A model generated the notes under the pieces. It was not told where the DNA came from. It did not search any database and worked only from the letters and a program-made list of their open reading frames with translations. A stretch of 64,000 nucleotides of DNA from an uncultured Micrococcales bacterium (GTDB lineage Bacteria; Actinomycetota; Actinomycetes; Actinomycetales; Microbacteriaceae). The stretch is taken from positions 107,686 through 171,685 of the forward strand of contig CAJXZO010000002.1 in the NCBI GenBank assembly GCA_913062975.1. The letters are read 5' to 3'. Below, in pieces: positions 8,247 through 16,822 of this stretch; positions within the stretch are counted from its first letter, which is position 1, and every line of letters starts with the position of its first letter. Position numbers and translations under genes: made by a program.

Positions 8247-9203
8247 TTACTCTGGTTGGCAGATTTGGTTGTTAATTGCGCTCTTTGTTGTCTTGTAGAC
8301 CAAGGTCGCGATCAGGCCCGTTAGGAATGCGAGCAAAACATGGGCAAGGATTAGTGAATAGATTCCACCTGTGAGCTCTGAAAATAAAAAGGTTGCAATC
8401 GTTACAGCAGCAATCGGGAAGCTATATGCCCACCAGGGGAGTCCGAATTTCACACTTGCGAAGTATTTCCCCTGGGCAAATAAAAGAATGGTGGTGAACA
8501 CCGCAAAGTAGTAAAAGATTCTTCCCAGAGCGTCCAGTTCAGAATCATTCAGTTGCATCCATGAAAGAAAACCAACTGCAGGTGGTGCAATCAGAATAAA
8601 CATCGTTGGCCACAGTTTTTGGGGAATGGCTGGATGGAAAAAGATTCTGTTTAGAACGATTGCCAACATTGGTAACCAAAGCACAATCGCAAAAGAGAAA
8701 TAAAACCAGCTGACCTCTGCAAAGCCCAGGTTCACCCCTGCCACCGGCACCAAGACATTTCCAACAATTGGGATAAACCAAGCGGGGTTTGATTGCTCGG
8801 TGACAAAAGTCTCTCGGTGCATCCAGCGGGTGAGAATGGCCAGGGTGAAAATCAGCTGACCGATGATTCCCAACCACCACATCCAAACGGCAATCTCTGG
8901 AAGTCGCTGGTGAACACCAACTGCCAACACCAGGAGTGAAATGGTGATGGTTGGAAAAAAGCTCAGTCGAATCGGGTGATTGAATTCTGCTATCACTGCC
9001 TGCGGAAACCTAACAAACTTCGTTAGATACAAAACCGAGAGAGAAATCAGTAAAACTCCGCTGATGATTAGCAACGGGTCTGAGATGAATGTGCCCAGAT
9101 TCCAATACTGCTCAAGTTTTTCAATCGCAATTGCAAAACCGGTTAGACCCATAACGGTGGCAAAGATGGAAATGGGCAGATGCTGAATTGACCTCTCGGG
9201 CAA
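8247..9203 (-). CDS. SLAC1/TehA-type (TDT family) anion transporter
   Basis: Membrane protein of about 318 residues with ten hydrophobic helices. Segments HLPISIFATVMGLTG, NPAWFIPIVGNVLVP and FGLPWWAYSFP are characteristic of the tellurite-resistance/dicarboxylate transporter family, in which five helix pairs form a pore with a gating phenylalanine. Relatives pass small anions such as chloride, nitrate, formate-like acids or malate; the substrate here is unknown. The TTG at 9203 was chosen because GGAGG lies five bases before it; an upstream TTG at 9215 would place that site inside the gene. It follows the CPBP gene by about 30 bp. Confidence 0.85.
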   Translation of the reverse strand: MPERSIQHLPISIFATVMGLTGFAIAIEKLEQYWNLGTFISDPLLIISGVLLISLSVLYLTKFVRFPQAVIAEFNHPIRLSFFPTITISLLVLAVGVHQRLPEIAVWMWWLGIIGQLIFTLAILTRWMHRETFVTEQSNPAWFIPIVGNVLVPVAGVNLGFAEVSWFYFSFAIVLWLPMLAIVLNRIFFHPAIPQKLWPTMFILIAPPAVGFLSWMQLNDSELDALGRIFYYFAVFTTILLFAQGKYFASVKFGLPWWAYSFPIAAVTIATFLFSELTGGIYSLILAHVLLAFLTGLIATLVYKTTKSAINNQICQPE

Positions 9204-9234
9204 ACTTTCCTCCAAAAATTAATGCCCTGAAAGC

Positions 9235-9969
9235 CTAAAACCCAATCCAGACTAAAAACGCAGGCCCTGCGATGAATACTCCCACGTCCATCAAAAAATG
9301 CGCCACAAGAAGCGGTGTCAGCCTGCCAAGACGGGAGTAGAGGTATCCGAAAATGATTCCCATTATGAAATTTCCGGCAAGTCCCGCTAGCCCCTGATAG
9401 ACGTGATAGAGAGCTCTAAAGGTTGCAGAAATGAGAATGATTGCAGTCTCGCCGAGTCTTAGTTTTCTGAGCTGAATAAACAGATAACCAACAACGATGG
9501 TTTCTTCAAGTATTGATGCCTCTGCGGCATTCAGTAGTAAAACCGGAACTTCCCACCATCTTTCAGCGACAGCGTCGATCACCACCTCAGCTGCCAGACC
9601 ATTGGCCCTCGCCAAAAGGTAAAGAGCAATTCCCGGAAGGCCAATCAAAACTGTCAGATAAATTCCAAACAGGCTGTCTTTGGCAATTTTTTGTCTAACG
9701 ATTCCAAGTTGAGCAGTTGCAGGGCCATCAAGTTTTAGAAGATAAACCACTAATGCAACTGGTACCAGTGGAAGCACAAAGCCAGCGAGCTGGTATGCAA
9801 GATCCACCCATGGGTTTTCAGCCAACGAGCGATTCAAAGTCACCTGGGAACCAGCCAGACCTTGTTCGCTGGTTATGTTTCGAATTAGCGAGAGAATTGA
9901 ATAGACGGCACTTGCACCCAGAGAAACTCCGAGCACCAGCAGAAGCTCAATCCCTGGCCTTCTTTTCAT
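9235..9969 (-). CDS. CPBP-family intramembrane protein (protease-like)
   Basis: 244 residues with about seven helices. The C-terminal half has the CPBP (Rce1-like) motifs: E155-E156 in LEETIVVGY, F184 and H189 in FRALYH, and the third motif HFLMD. The arginine of the usual EExxxR motif is valine here (EETIVV), a substitution common among actinobacterial members, so proteolytic activity is uncertain although both glutamates and histidines remain. The ATG overlaps the stop of the preceding DCC-family gene (ATGA). Members process CAAX-like proteins or act as self-immunity proteins; the role here is unknown. Confidence 0.82.
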   Translation of the reverse strand: MKRRPGIELLLVLGVSLGASAVYSILSLIRNITSEQGLAGSQVTLNRSLAENPWVDLAYQLAGFVLPLVPVALVVYLLKLDGPATAQLGIVRQKIAKDSLFGIYLTVLIGLPGIALYLLARANGLAAEVVIDAVAERWWEVPVLLLNAAEASILEETIVVGYLFIQLRKLRLGETAIILISATFRALYHVYQGLAGLAGNFIMGIIFGYLYSRLGRLTPLLVAHFLMDVGVFIAGPAFLVWIGF

Positions 9970-10337
9970 TTAGAGGTCTTTGGATCAAATTTGCAGGCAT
10001 TTGTGGAGCCGGGAAACCTGTGTCGGTTTAGAACTACAAGACGGTAGCCGAGTCTGAAAATAAAAGAAATTGGCGGGATGATCATGAGCCAACCCGCTAG
10101 CTTCCAATAAAACTGCGGCTGGCTTCTAAGAAGCCAAGCAACCGCTCGGTGGCCTGAGTAGTTTTTATCATCAGCAACCCAAACACTTGCATCCACCTGT
10201 TGCTGAGTCAGACCATGTTGGCTGAAGTTGTAACCCTGAGATGGGGTGGCTGCAGGAAAAAAGTCAAAGAAGTCGTGGCCCCAATTGACGCTGAGCGTGC
10301 AAAACCCGCAGTCCCCGTCATAAATCATGATTGCCAT
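9966..10337 (-). CDS. DCC-family thiol-disulfide oxidoreductase-like protein (DUF393)
   Basis: 123 residues beginning MAIMIYDGDCGFC, the defining YDGDCxxC motif of DUF393/DCC proteins, with cysteines at about residues 10 and 13 forming a thioredoxin-like CxxC. The remaining sequence (HRAVAWLLR, AGWLMIIPP, GYRLVVLNRHRFPG) follows the family pattern of a thioredoxin fold with a membrane-associated surface. It is the first gene of the minus-strand group leading into the CPBP and SLAC1-like genes and diverges from typA. Substrates of this family are largely unknown. A TAGACT box six bases upstream of the ATG supports this start. Confidence 0.85.
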   Translation of the reverse strand: MAIMIYDGDCGFCTLSVNWGHDFFDFFPAATPSQGYNFSQHGLTQQQVDASVWVADDKNYSGHRAVAWLLRSQPQFYWKLAGWLMIIPPISFIFRLGYRLVVLNRHRFPGSTNACKFDPKTSK

Positions 10338-10343
10338 GCATTC

Positions 10344-10349
10344 AGTCTA
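10344..10349 (-). promoter_or_regulatory. -10 box of a leaderless promoter (DCC-family gene)
   Basis: TAGACT on the minus strand followed by gaatgc and the ATG at 10337, again a six-base gap with no ribosome binding site. Confidence 0.5.
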
Positions 10350-10416
10350 TTAACTCATTGGCGAGTAAGCTTAGAGAGCCTGGCAACCGCCAGAGATCGA
10401 GCTTTAGGAAATACAA

Positions 10417-12324
10417 ATGACTTTGGCGGTTAGAAAAGACCTGCGAAATATTGCCATTGTGGCCCACGTGGACCACGGCAAGACCACCTTGGTGGATGCC
10501 ATGCTTAGGCAAACCAATACTTTTTCCACACACGGAGACATTGATGAGCGTGTGATGGACAGCGGCGATTTGGAAAAAGAACGCGGCATCACAATCTTGG
10601 CTAAAAACACAGCCATTGAATATTCCGGACCTGCTTCAGATTCTCCTGTCACCATCAATGTGATTGACACCCCTGGCCACGCCGATTTTGGTGGAGAGGT
10701 GGAGCGTGGTCTGAGCATGGTTGATGGTGTTGTTCTGTTGGTTGATGCCAGTGAGGGACCGCTCCCACAAACCAGGTTTGTTCTCAGAAAGACAATGCAA
10801 GCAAAACTTCCATTGATTCTGGTAGTGAACAAAACCGACAGGTCTGACTCCAGAATTGAGGAGGTGGTAAGCGAATCACACGATCTTTTATTGGGTCTGG
10901 CAGGAGACATGGATCAGGAAGATATTGACATCGATTCACTTTTGGACATGCCGATTATTTATGCATCAGGTCGAAGTGGAATTGCTTCTTTCACTGAACC
11001 CGCCAATGGTTCATTGCCAGACGGTGACAACTTGGAGCCACTGTTTGAAGCCATTATGAAAAACATCCCTGCACCAACCTATGACGATGAAAAGCCACTG
11101 CAAGCTCACGTCACCAACTTGGATGCATCACCGTTTCTTGGGCGATTGGCTTTACTTCGAATCAAGTCTGGTGAGCTCAAAAAAGGCCAGCAGGTTGCTT
11201 GGATGAAAAGAGATGGCGAGATAAAGCCTGCAAAGATTTCAGAGCTATTGATCACCAAGGGTCTTGAGCGATCACCGGCTGAGAGAGCTTTTGCTGGTGA
11301 CATTGTTGCGGTTGCAGGTATTGAGGACATCATGATTGGTGAAACTCTTGCTGATCAAGAAGACCCCGAGGCACTGCCGATCATTCGCGTTGATGAACCA
11401 GCAATCTCGATGACCATTGGAATCAACACCTCTCCGATGGCTGGACGGGTGAAGGGTGCCAAAGTCACCGCTCGTTTGGTGAAAGATCGCCTCGAAAAAG
11501 AGTTGATTGGAAATGTTTCAATTAAGGTTGTGCCAACAGAGCGCCCAGATGCTTGGGAGGTTCGCGGACGAGGAGAGCTAGCTCTGGCTATTTTGGTTGA
11601 AACCATGCGTCGCGAGGGTTATGAGTTGACGGTTGGAAAACCGCAGGTTGTCACCAAAAAAGAAGATGGCCAACTCCTGGAGCCATTTGAGGCTTTGACA
11701 ATCGATGTTCCAGAAGAGTTTTTGGGTGCAATCACACAGCTGATGGCTTCCAGAAAAGGCAAGCTGAATCAGATGACAAATAGCGGCTCGGGATGGGTTC
11801 GCATGGAATTCACCGTTCCTGCTCGAGGATTGATTGGTTTCAGAACCGAGTTTTTGACCACCACTAAGGGAAGCGGAATTGCTAACGCGATCAGCGCTGG
11901 TTTCCATCCATGGGCTGGAGAGATTCAAACCAGACCAAGTGGGTCTTTGATTTCTGATCGTTCCGGTGTTGCAACTCCATTTGCTCTCATGGCACTGCAA
12001 GACAGGGGAAGCTTTTTCATCCCACCAACCACTGAGGTTTATGCGGGGATGGTTATTGGCGAGAACTCACGTCCAGATGACATGGAGGTGAACATCACCA
12101 AGGAGAAAAAGCTAACAAACATGAGAAGCTCCACCGCCGATGAGTTCCAGTCGCTGACTCCTCATCGAAATCTATCCCTGGAAGAGTGTTTGGAATTTGC
12201 TCGCGAGGATGAATGTGTTGAAGTAACACCTGATGCAATCAGAATTCGCAAGGTTGAACTGGATCCAAACCTGAGAGCTCGGGCATTGAGTGCAAAAAAG
12301 CGAGCTAATCAAGATTCGGCATAG
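10417..12324 (+). CDS. typA: Ribosome-associated GTPase TypA/BipA
   Basis: A translational GTPase related to EF-G that binds ribosomes under stress and helps late 50S assembly. The 635-residue protein has the G1 loop AHVDHGKTT (16-24), switch region RGITI, G3 DTPGHADFGGEVER and G4 NKTD, followed by the EF-G-like domains and the BipA-specific C-terminal domain. Length matches the family. A TAGGAA stretch lies six bases before the ATG; it may act as a ribosome binding site (AGGA) or an imperfect -10 box. The stop codon overlaps the promoter box of the next gene. Confidence 0.96.
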   Translation: MTLAVRKDLRNIAIVAHVDHGKTTLVDAMLRQTNTFSTHGDIDERVMDSGDLEKERGITILAKNTAIEYSGPASDSPVTINVIDTPGHADFGGEVERGLSMVDGVVLLVDASEGPLPQTRFVLRKTMQAKLPLILVVNKTDRSDSRIEEVVSESHDLLLGLAGDMDQEDIDIDSLLDMPIIYASGRSGIASFTEPANGSLPDGDNLEPLFEAIMKNIPAPTYDDEKPLQAHVTNLDASPFLGRLALLRIKSGELKKGQQVAWMKRDGEIKPAKISELLITKGLERSPAERAFAGDIVAVAGIEDIMIGETLADQEDPEALPIIRVDEPAISMTIGINTSPMAGRVKGAKVTARLVKDRLEKELIGNVSIKVVPTERPDAWEVRGRGELALAILVETMRREGYELTVGKPQVVTKKEDGQLLEPFEALTIDVPEEFLGAITQLMASRKGKLNQMTNSGSGWVRMEFTVPARGLIGFRTEFLTTTKGSGIANAISAGFHPWAGEIQTRPSGSLISDRSGVATPFALMALQDRGSFFIPPTTEVYAGMVIGENSRPDDMEVNITKEKKLTNMRSSTADEFQSLTPHRNLSLEECLEFAREDECVEVTPDAIRIRKVELDPNLRARALSAKKRANQDSA

Positions 12325-12327
12325 GCT
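12322..12327 (+). promoter_or_regulatory. -10 box of a leaderless promoter overlapping the typA stop
   Basis: TAGGCT followed by tagcac and the ATG at 12334. The first three bases are the TAG stop codon of typA, so the same bases end one gene and form the promoter of the next. Confidence 0.5.
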
Positions 12328-12333
12328 TAGCAC

Positions 12334-13473
12334 ATGTCGAAACCAAGTTTCAGTCCGAAGCGACTACTGGTGGTGCACGCACACCCAGACGATGAAAGCT
12401 TGTTTACCGGTCACACAATCGCTCACGCTCTTCGCGGCGGCAGCAAGGTAAAGGTCATAACCCTCACCCGTGGTGAGCGGGGAGTCACCGAATCCAAGCA
12501 ATTGCAGTATCTAAATGAGCAACCCATGGAAATGGCTTTATACAGAGAGCAGGAACTTGCGAATGCGGTCAGTGCTTTTGATGGACTAGAGCATTCGTAT
12601 TTGGGCAAAAGGGCTTATCGAGATTCTGGGATGAGAATCAATGCCTGGGGCCGAGTCGGTAAGCCCAGGAAGCTGGATGAAATGTCACTGGCGGCTGCTG
12701 GCACCAGTGTTGTAGGTGAAGACATTGCGAAAGAAATTGAGAGCTTTAGACCAGATGTGGTTTTGACCTATGACTCCAACGGAGGATTCGGTCACCCCGA
12801 TCATAAGGCCGCACACTTTGCGGTTGCCTGGGCAATTCGAAAACTCGCCAAAAAACGAATTCGGCCTCAGTTTTGGGAGATTGCAGCACCGGGCAAGAGC
12901 TTTGATGTTGAATTTGGGGATGCCGAGACAGCAGAGATCAAGAGAAATGCGCTGTTGGCTCACGGCTCACAAATTGAAGTTTTTGGGAACGAGGTTATTT
13001 ACGATGGAAAGACCAGAATGCGACTGAGTGACAAAGAGCGAGTTAGAAAAGCTTCACCCTCTCCATGGTTGACCCTGAAACCCGCGCTCACCTATTTCTG
13101 GGCAATTCCAACCGGTGTTTTAGTTGGAATCGCAGGAACTTTGCTACATCGCTCAGTTGATGGCAATGGCTTCCCGATCGGCTTGGTGGTAGCCCTGGCC
13201 ATGGTTGGCTCACTCGCACTTGCCCTGAGGCTTTTGAGAAACTCTCGAGGCGGGCTTTATCTGATGAGTTTCAGCTTGATTTTGACAGTGTTTTTGATGG
13301 CTCAGAGGCAACCAGGCGGGGAGTTATTCATAACCACCGACCTGCAGGGGAACTTTTTTGAATCAGTTGGCAATTTGTGGGCATATGGATCAATTGTGCT
13401 GGTGGGGCTGGTGATGGTTTTCCCAAGCATCAGACGTTCCGCCTGGAAACAACAAATCAATACTGGGGGATGA
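12334..13473 (+). CDS. PIG-L (LmbE/MshB-type) deacetylase with C-terminal membrane domain
   Basis: The first 230 residues form a zinc-dependent PIG-L deacetylase: AHPDDE at 16-21 supplies H17 and D20 with catalytic D19, and GHPDH at 153-157 supplies the third ligand. Relatives remove acetyl groups from GlcNAc-inositol (mycothiol synthesis), bacillithiol precursors or glycolipids. After residue 250 there are about four hydrophobic helices, so the enzyme is membrane anchored, which points away from soluble MshB and toward a lipid-linked or envelope substrate (inference). It precedes fdxA and dapC, where an MshB-like gene is common in Actinobacteria. Confidence 0.85.
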   Translation: MSKPSFSPKRLLVVHAHPDDESLFTGHTIAHALRGGSKVKVITLTRGERGVTESKQLQYLNEQPMEMALYREQELANAVSAFDGLEHSYLGKRAYRDSGMRINAWGRVGKPRKLDEMSLAAAGTSVVGEDIAKEIESFRPDVVLTYDSNGGFGHPDHKAAHFAVAWAIRKLAKKRIRPQFWEIAAPGKSFDVEFGDAETAEIKRNALLAHGSQIEVFGNEVIYDGKTRMRLSDKERVRKASPSPWLTLKPALTYFWAIPTGVLVGIAGTLLHRSVDGNGFPIGLVVALAMVGSLALALRLLRNSRGGLYLMSFSLILTVFLMAQRQPGGELFITTDLQGNFFESVGNLWAYGSIVLVGLVMVFPSIRRSAWKQQINTGG

Positions 13474-13500
13474 TAAAATAGCCGAAATTAGGAGTGAAGT

Positions 13501-13821
13501 TTGACCTACGTAATCGCGCTTCCCTGTGTGGATGTGAAAGATAAAGCTTGCATCGATGAGTGCCCCGTTGACTGCATTTACGAGGGTGATCGAATGCTTT
13601 ATATCCAACCCGACGAATGCGTTGATTGCGGTGCCTGCGAACCGGTCTGTCCGGTGGAGGCCATTTACTACGAGGATGATGTCCCGGAGCAGTGGGCTGA
13701 TTACTACGACGTGAATGTCGATTTCTTCGATGAAATCGGATCTCCCGGAGGAGCTGCCAAGATGGGGCCAATTCCATCAGATCACCCGTTGGTTGCAGCA
13801 TTGCCACCGCAAGGCGAATAA
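13501..13821 (+). CDS. fdxA: Seven-iron ferredoxin FdxA
   Basis: A 106-residue electron carrier with one 3Fe-4S and one 4Fe-4S cluster. The N-terminal C9-x7-C17-x3-C21-P and central C40-x2-C43-x2-C46-x3-C50-P patterns are those of actinobacterial FdxA, and the acidic tail (DVPEQWADYY) is typical. The TTG start follows GGAGTGAAG. dapC begins immediately after the stop, without a gap, a neighbour pair conserved across Actinobacteria; the ferredoxin may serve cytochrome P450s or oxidoreductases elsewhere. Confidence 0.95.
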   Translation: MTYVIALPCVDVKDKACIDECPVDCIYEGDRMLYIQPDECVDCGACEPVCPVEAIYYEDDVPEQWADYYDVNVDFFDEIGSPGGAAKMGPIPSDHPLVAALPPQGE

Positions 13822-14919
13822 TTGTTTGACAGGTTGCCGGAATATCCCTGGCAAAAACTAGCCCCATACAAAAAAACCGCAGAGCAGCATCCCGATGGGT
13901 TGGTCGATCTATCCATTGGTTCCCCGGTGGATGAAACTCCAGAGGTTATTGCAAGTGCTTTGAAACAAGCCTCTATTTCACCTGGTTACCCATCCGCAAC
14001 GGGAACCAATGATTTGCGGCAGGCGATGGTTGATTGGTTTGCAAACAGAAGATCGGTGAATCTGGAATCTGATCAGGTGATGCCCACGGTTGGTAGTAAA
14101 GAATTTATCTCCTGGCTTCCAGTGATGTTGGGCTTGGGTTCTGATGATGTCGTGGTGCAACCCTCCCTTGCATACACCGCCTATGAGGTGGGAGCTGAAT
14201 TTGCTAGTTGCAATTTGGTCAGTGAAGATGACCCCTCTAAATGGCCAGAGAACACAAAACTAATTTGGATCAACTCACCTGCTAACCCCAATGGCTCTGT
14301 CATGAGCATTGAGCAGATGCGTTCGGCGGTTGCAAGAGCAAGAGAACTGGGCGCGGTGCTGGTGAGTGACGAGTGCTATGCCGAGCTGGGTTGGTTGGAT
14401 GAGTACTCGGAAACTGCCACCCCCTGTTTATTGCAGGATGAGGTCACGGATGGAGACCTAACTGGCCTGTTGGCCATTTATTCTCTATCCAAGCAATCAA
14501 ACATCGCAGGCTACAGAGCTGCGTTGGCAGGTGGCGACAAAGAACTTATTCAGGGTCTTATAAACCTGAGAAAGCACGCCGGATTGATAGTTCCGCTTCC
14601 CGTGCAAAAGGCAATGGTTGCTGGGCTCAGTGATTACAGCCATGTGCTAAAGCAGAAAAAGATTTACAGAAACCGAATCGAGATTTTGTCAGATGCTTTG
14701 GTCTCAGCAGGTTTTGAAATAGCCAAATGTGAGGGTGGATTGTATTTGTGGGTGAAAGTCACTGACACCTTCGAAGCAGTAGCCCAGTTTGCAGAGATGG
14801 GCATTTTGGTGGGTCCGGGAGAGTTTTATGGGGAGGCTGGCAAAGGCCACATTCGAATATCGGTGACCGCCTCTGACAATGACGTGATAGCGGCTTCCAA
14901 CAGATTGAAAATGCTTTAG
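13822..14919 (+). CDS. dapC: Succinyldiaminopimelate aminotransferase (DapC)
   Basis: PLP-dependent class I/II aminotransferase of the lysine/meso-diaminopimelate pathway, converting N-succinyl-2-amino-6-ketopimelate to succinyl-DAP. In 365 residues one sees the substrate loop SIGSPVDETP (31-40), NSPANPNG (151-158) binding the cofactor, the aspartate SDECYAELG near 183, and the lysine K224 (YSLSKQSN) that binds PLP. The TTG start directly abuts the fdxA stop. Position after fdxA supports DapC rather than another aminotransferase. The TAG stop is followed by GCT, giving a possible -10 box for gltA. Confidence 0.92.
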   Translation: MFDRLPEYPWQKLAPYKKTAEQHPDGLVDLSIGSPVDETPEVIASALKQASISPGYPSATGTNDLRQAMVDWFANRRSVNLESDQVMPTVGSKEFISWLPVMLGLGSDDVVVQPSLAYTAYEVGAEFASCNLVSEDDPSKWPENTKLIWINSPANPNGSVMSIEQMRSAVARARELGAVLVSDECYAELGWLDEYSETATPCLLQDEVTDGDLTGLLAIYSLSKQSNIAGYRAALAGGDKELIQGLINLRKHAGLIVPLPVQKAMVAGLSDYSHVLKQKKIYRNRIEILSDALVSAGFEIAKCEGGLYLWVKVTDTFEAVAQFAEMGILVGPGEFYGEAGKGHIRISVTASDNDVIAASNRLKML

Positions 14920-14958
14920 GCTGAGAACACCGTCAGCATTTTAGAGCGAGGAGACACC

Positions 14959-16233
14959 TTGACCTCAGAAGATAAAGTTTCACTTAGTTTTGGAGACAAA
15001 ACAGTTCAATATCCAGTAATTCCCTCAACCCAGGGTCCTGCTGGATTTGATATTTCAGGACTAATGAAAGATGTTGGTCTAACAACACTGGATCAAGGAT
15101 TTGTTAATACTTCCAGTACCCAATCAGCCATTACCTACATCGATGGTGAGGCCGGCATCCTCAGATACCGTGGCTACCCAATCGAGCAGCTTGCTGGCCA
15201 GAAAAGTTTCTTAGAGGTTGCCTACCTGCTTATCTATGGTGAGTTGCCAACCGATTCAGAATTTTCAGAGTTTGAAGACAAGATCCGTCGTCACACTCTG
15301 TTGAAAGAAGACCTGAAGGACTTCTTCAAAGCATTTCCCAGGTCTGCTCACCCAATGAGTGTTCTATCGAGTGCGGTGAGTGCTCTTGGAACCTTCTACG
15401 AAGACTCTCTAAACCCGAAAGACCCCGAGCAGGTAGAGCTATCAACCATCAGACTGTTGGCAAAGCTTCCGGTGGTGGCGGCCTACGCACAGAAGACCTC
15501 TGTCTCCCACGCATTGCTTTATCCAGACAACTCTCTGAACTATGTTGAAAACTTTTTGTGGCTGACCTTTGGCAATAATGCCGAGACCTACATCCAAAAC
15601 CCAGTGATTACCAAAGCTTTGGACACATTGTTCATGCTGCATGCCGATCACGAACAAAACTGCTCAACCTCAACGGTTAGGTTGGTGGGTTCGTCGCAGG
15701 CAAACATGTTTGCATCCATGAGCGCTGGGGTTAATGCGCTTTATGGGCCTCTGCACGGTGGGGCAAATGAAGCGGTGCTTGAAATGCTGCAGGGTATTCA
15801 CGAATCAGGTGACACTGTCGAGAGATTCATCGAGCGGGTAAAAAACAAAGAAGAGGGCGTTCGCCTGATGGGCTTTGGTCACCGTGTTTATAAAAACTTC
15901 GATCCACGCGCAAAGATCGTGAAGGCAACTGCTGACAGTGTTCTAAACGATCTTGGAATCCATGACCCACTGCTAGACATTGCCAAGAAAATGGAAGAGG
16001 CTGCCCTGCAAGATGACTACTTTGTCTCTCGCAAGCTATATCCAAACGTTGATTTCTACTCAGGCGTGATTTATAAAGCCATGGGCTTTGAGCCAAAGAT
16101 GTTCACCGCATTATTCGCCCTTGGCAGGTTGCCCGGCTGGATCGCTCACTGGAGAGAGATGATGGCAGATCCAGTGACCAAGATTGGTAGACCCCAGCAG
16201 GTTTACACAGGCCCTACTGAGAGACATCTTTAG
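14959..16233 (+). CDS. gltA: Type II citrate synthase
   Basis: Condenses oxaloacetate and acetyl-CoA to citrate, entry step of the TCA cycle. The 424-residue chain has the catalytic set H266 (GPLHGGANE), H308 (GFGHRVYK) and D365 (VDFYSG), with H228/H231 in LHADHEQN binding oxaloacetate. Length and the N-terminal beta domain match the hexameric bacterial type. The TTG start has GAGGAG six bases before it; a TAGGCT box at 14917-14922 could give a leader of about 30 nt. The 3' end overlaps that of rsmD on the other strand by 20 nt. Confidence 0.95.
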   Translation: MTSEDKVSLSFGDKTVQYPVIPSTQGPAGFDISGLMKDVGLTTLDQGFVNTSSTQSAITYIDGEAGILRYRGYPIEQLAGQKSFLEVAYLLIYGELPTDSEFSEFEDKIRRHTLLKEDLKDFFKAFPRSAHPMSVLSSAVSALGTFYEDSLNPKDPEQVELSTIRLLAKLPVVAAYAQKTSVSHALLYPDNSLNYVENFLWLTFGNNAETYIQNPVITKALDTLFMLHADHEQNCSTSTVRLVGSSQANMFASMSAGVNALYGPLHGGANEAVLEMLQGIHESGDTVERFIERVKNKEEGVRLMGFGHRVYKNFDPRAKIVKATADSVLNDLGIHDPLLDIAKKMEEAALQDDYFVSRKLYPNVDFYSGVIYKAMGFEPKMFTALFALGRLPGWIAHWREMMADPVTKIGRPQQVYTGPTERHL

Positions 16234-16774
16234 AAAGAAAAACTAATTCACTATCCCCATAGTTTTTAGTTTCTTCTAGCACCCAACCTTTTAGCTCAGG
16301 CATTTCAGTCGTAGCTGATTTCTCAACCACCACAACACCCCTGGACAAAGGAAGCAGTTGTTGCAGGTTCTCACTAAGTTTTTTCACTGGGTAGTTATAT
16401 GGGGGATCCAAAAAGATCAGATTGAACTGCCCAACTAAGTCGTCTAGGGCGTTATAGGCATTAGCTTGCAGCATTTGGATGTCGACGGGTGTTTCCAAGT
16501 GAGATAGGACCAATTCCGCATTTTGCTGGCAAATTGTTGCTGCAGTTGCATCTTTTTCCACCATGACAAGTTTTGTCGCACCTCTAGAAACCGCCTCCAG
16601 ACCAACTGCTCCGGTGCCTGCGAAGATATCCAATACGCTGGCTGATTCAATGACACCCCTGGATTGCAAGATGCCAAACATTGATTCTTTCACTCGGTCA
16701 CTGGTTGGCCTGGTGTTTTTGGCGGGGGATAAAAGTTTCCTGCCCTTGGCAACTCCAGCAATTATTCTGCTCAC
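16214..16774 (-). CDS. rsmD: 16S rRNA (guanine(966)-N2)-methyltransferase RsmD
   Basis: SAM-dependent methyltransferase that modifies G966 of 16S rRNA in the 30S P-site region. The 186-residue protein starts MSRIIAGVAKGRKL, has the SAM loop DIFAGTGAVGLEA (49-61) and the catalytic DPPY (123-126). The GTG start is backed by a TAGGCT box exactly six bases upstream. The gene diverges from recG, an arrangement seen in other Actinobacteria, with the two promoters back to back in a 48-bp gap. Confidence 0.95.
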   Translation of the reverse strand: MSRIIAGVAKGRKLLSPAKNTRPTSDRVKESMFGILQSRGVIESASVLDIFAGTGAVGLEAVSRGATKLVMVEKDATAATICQQNAELVLSHLETPVDIQMLQANAYNALDDLVGQFNLIFLDPPYNYPVKKLSENLQQLLPLSRGVVVVEKSATTEMPELKGWVLEETKNYGDSELVFLSKDVSQ

Positions 16775-16780
16775 CTAACG

Positions 16781-16786
16781 AGCCTA
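16781..16786 (-). promoter_or_regulatory. -10 box of a leaderless promoter (rsmD)
   Basis: TAGGCT on the minus strand, then cgttag, then the GTG at 16774. The gap is six bases. Confidence 0.55.
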
Positions 16787-16810
16787 AGGCTGAAATCAAG
16801 AAATTCTGAA

Positions 16811-16816
16811 TAGGTT
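16811..16816 (+). promoter_or_regulatory. -10 box of a leaderless promoter (recG)
   Basis: TAGGTT, then agaacc, then the GTG at 16823. It stands 25 bp from the divergent rsmD box, so the two polymerases compete for overlapping -35 regions. Confidence 0.55.
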
Positions 16817-16822
16817 AGAACC

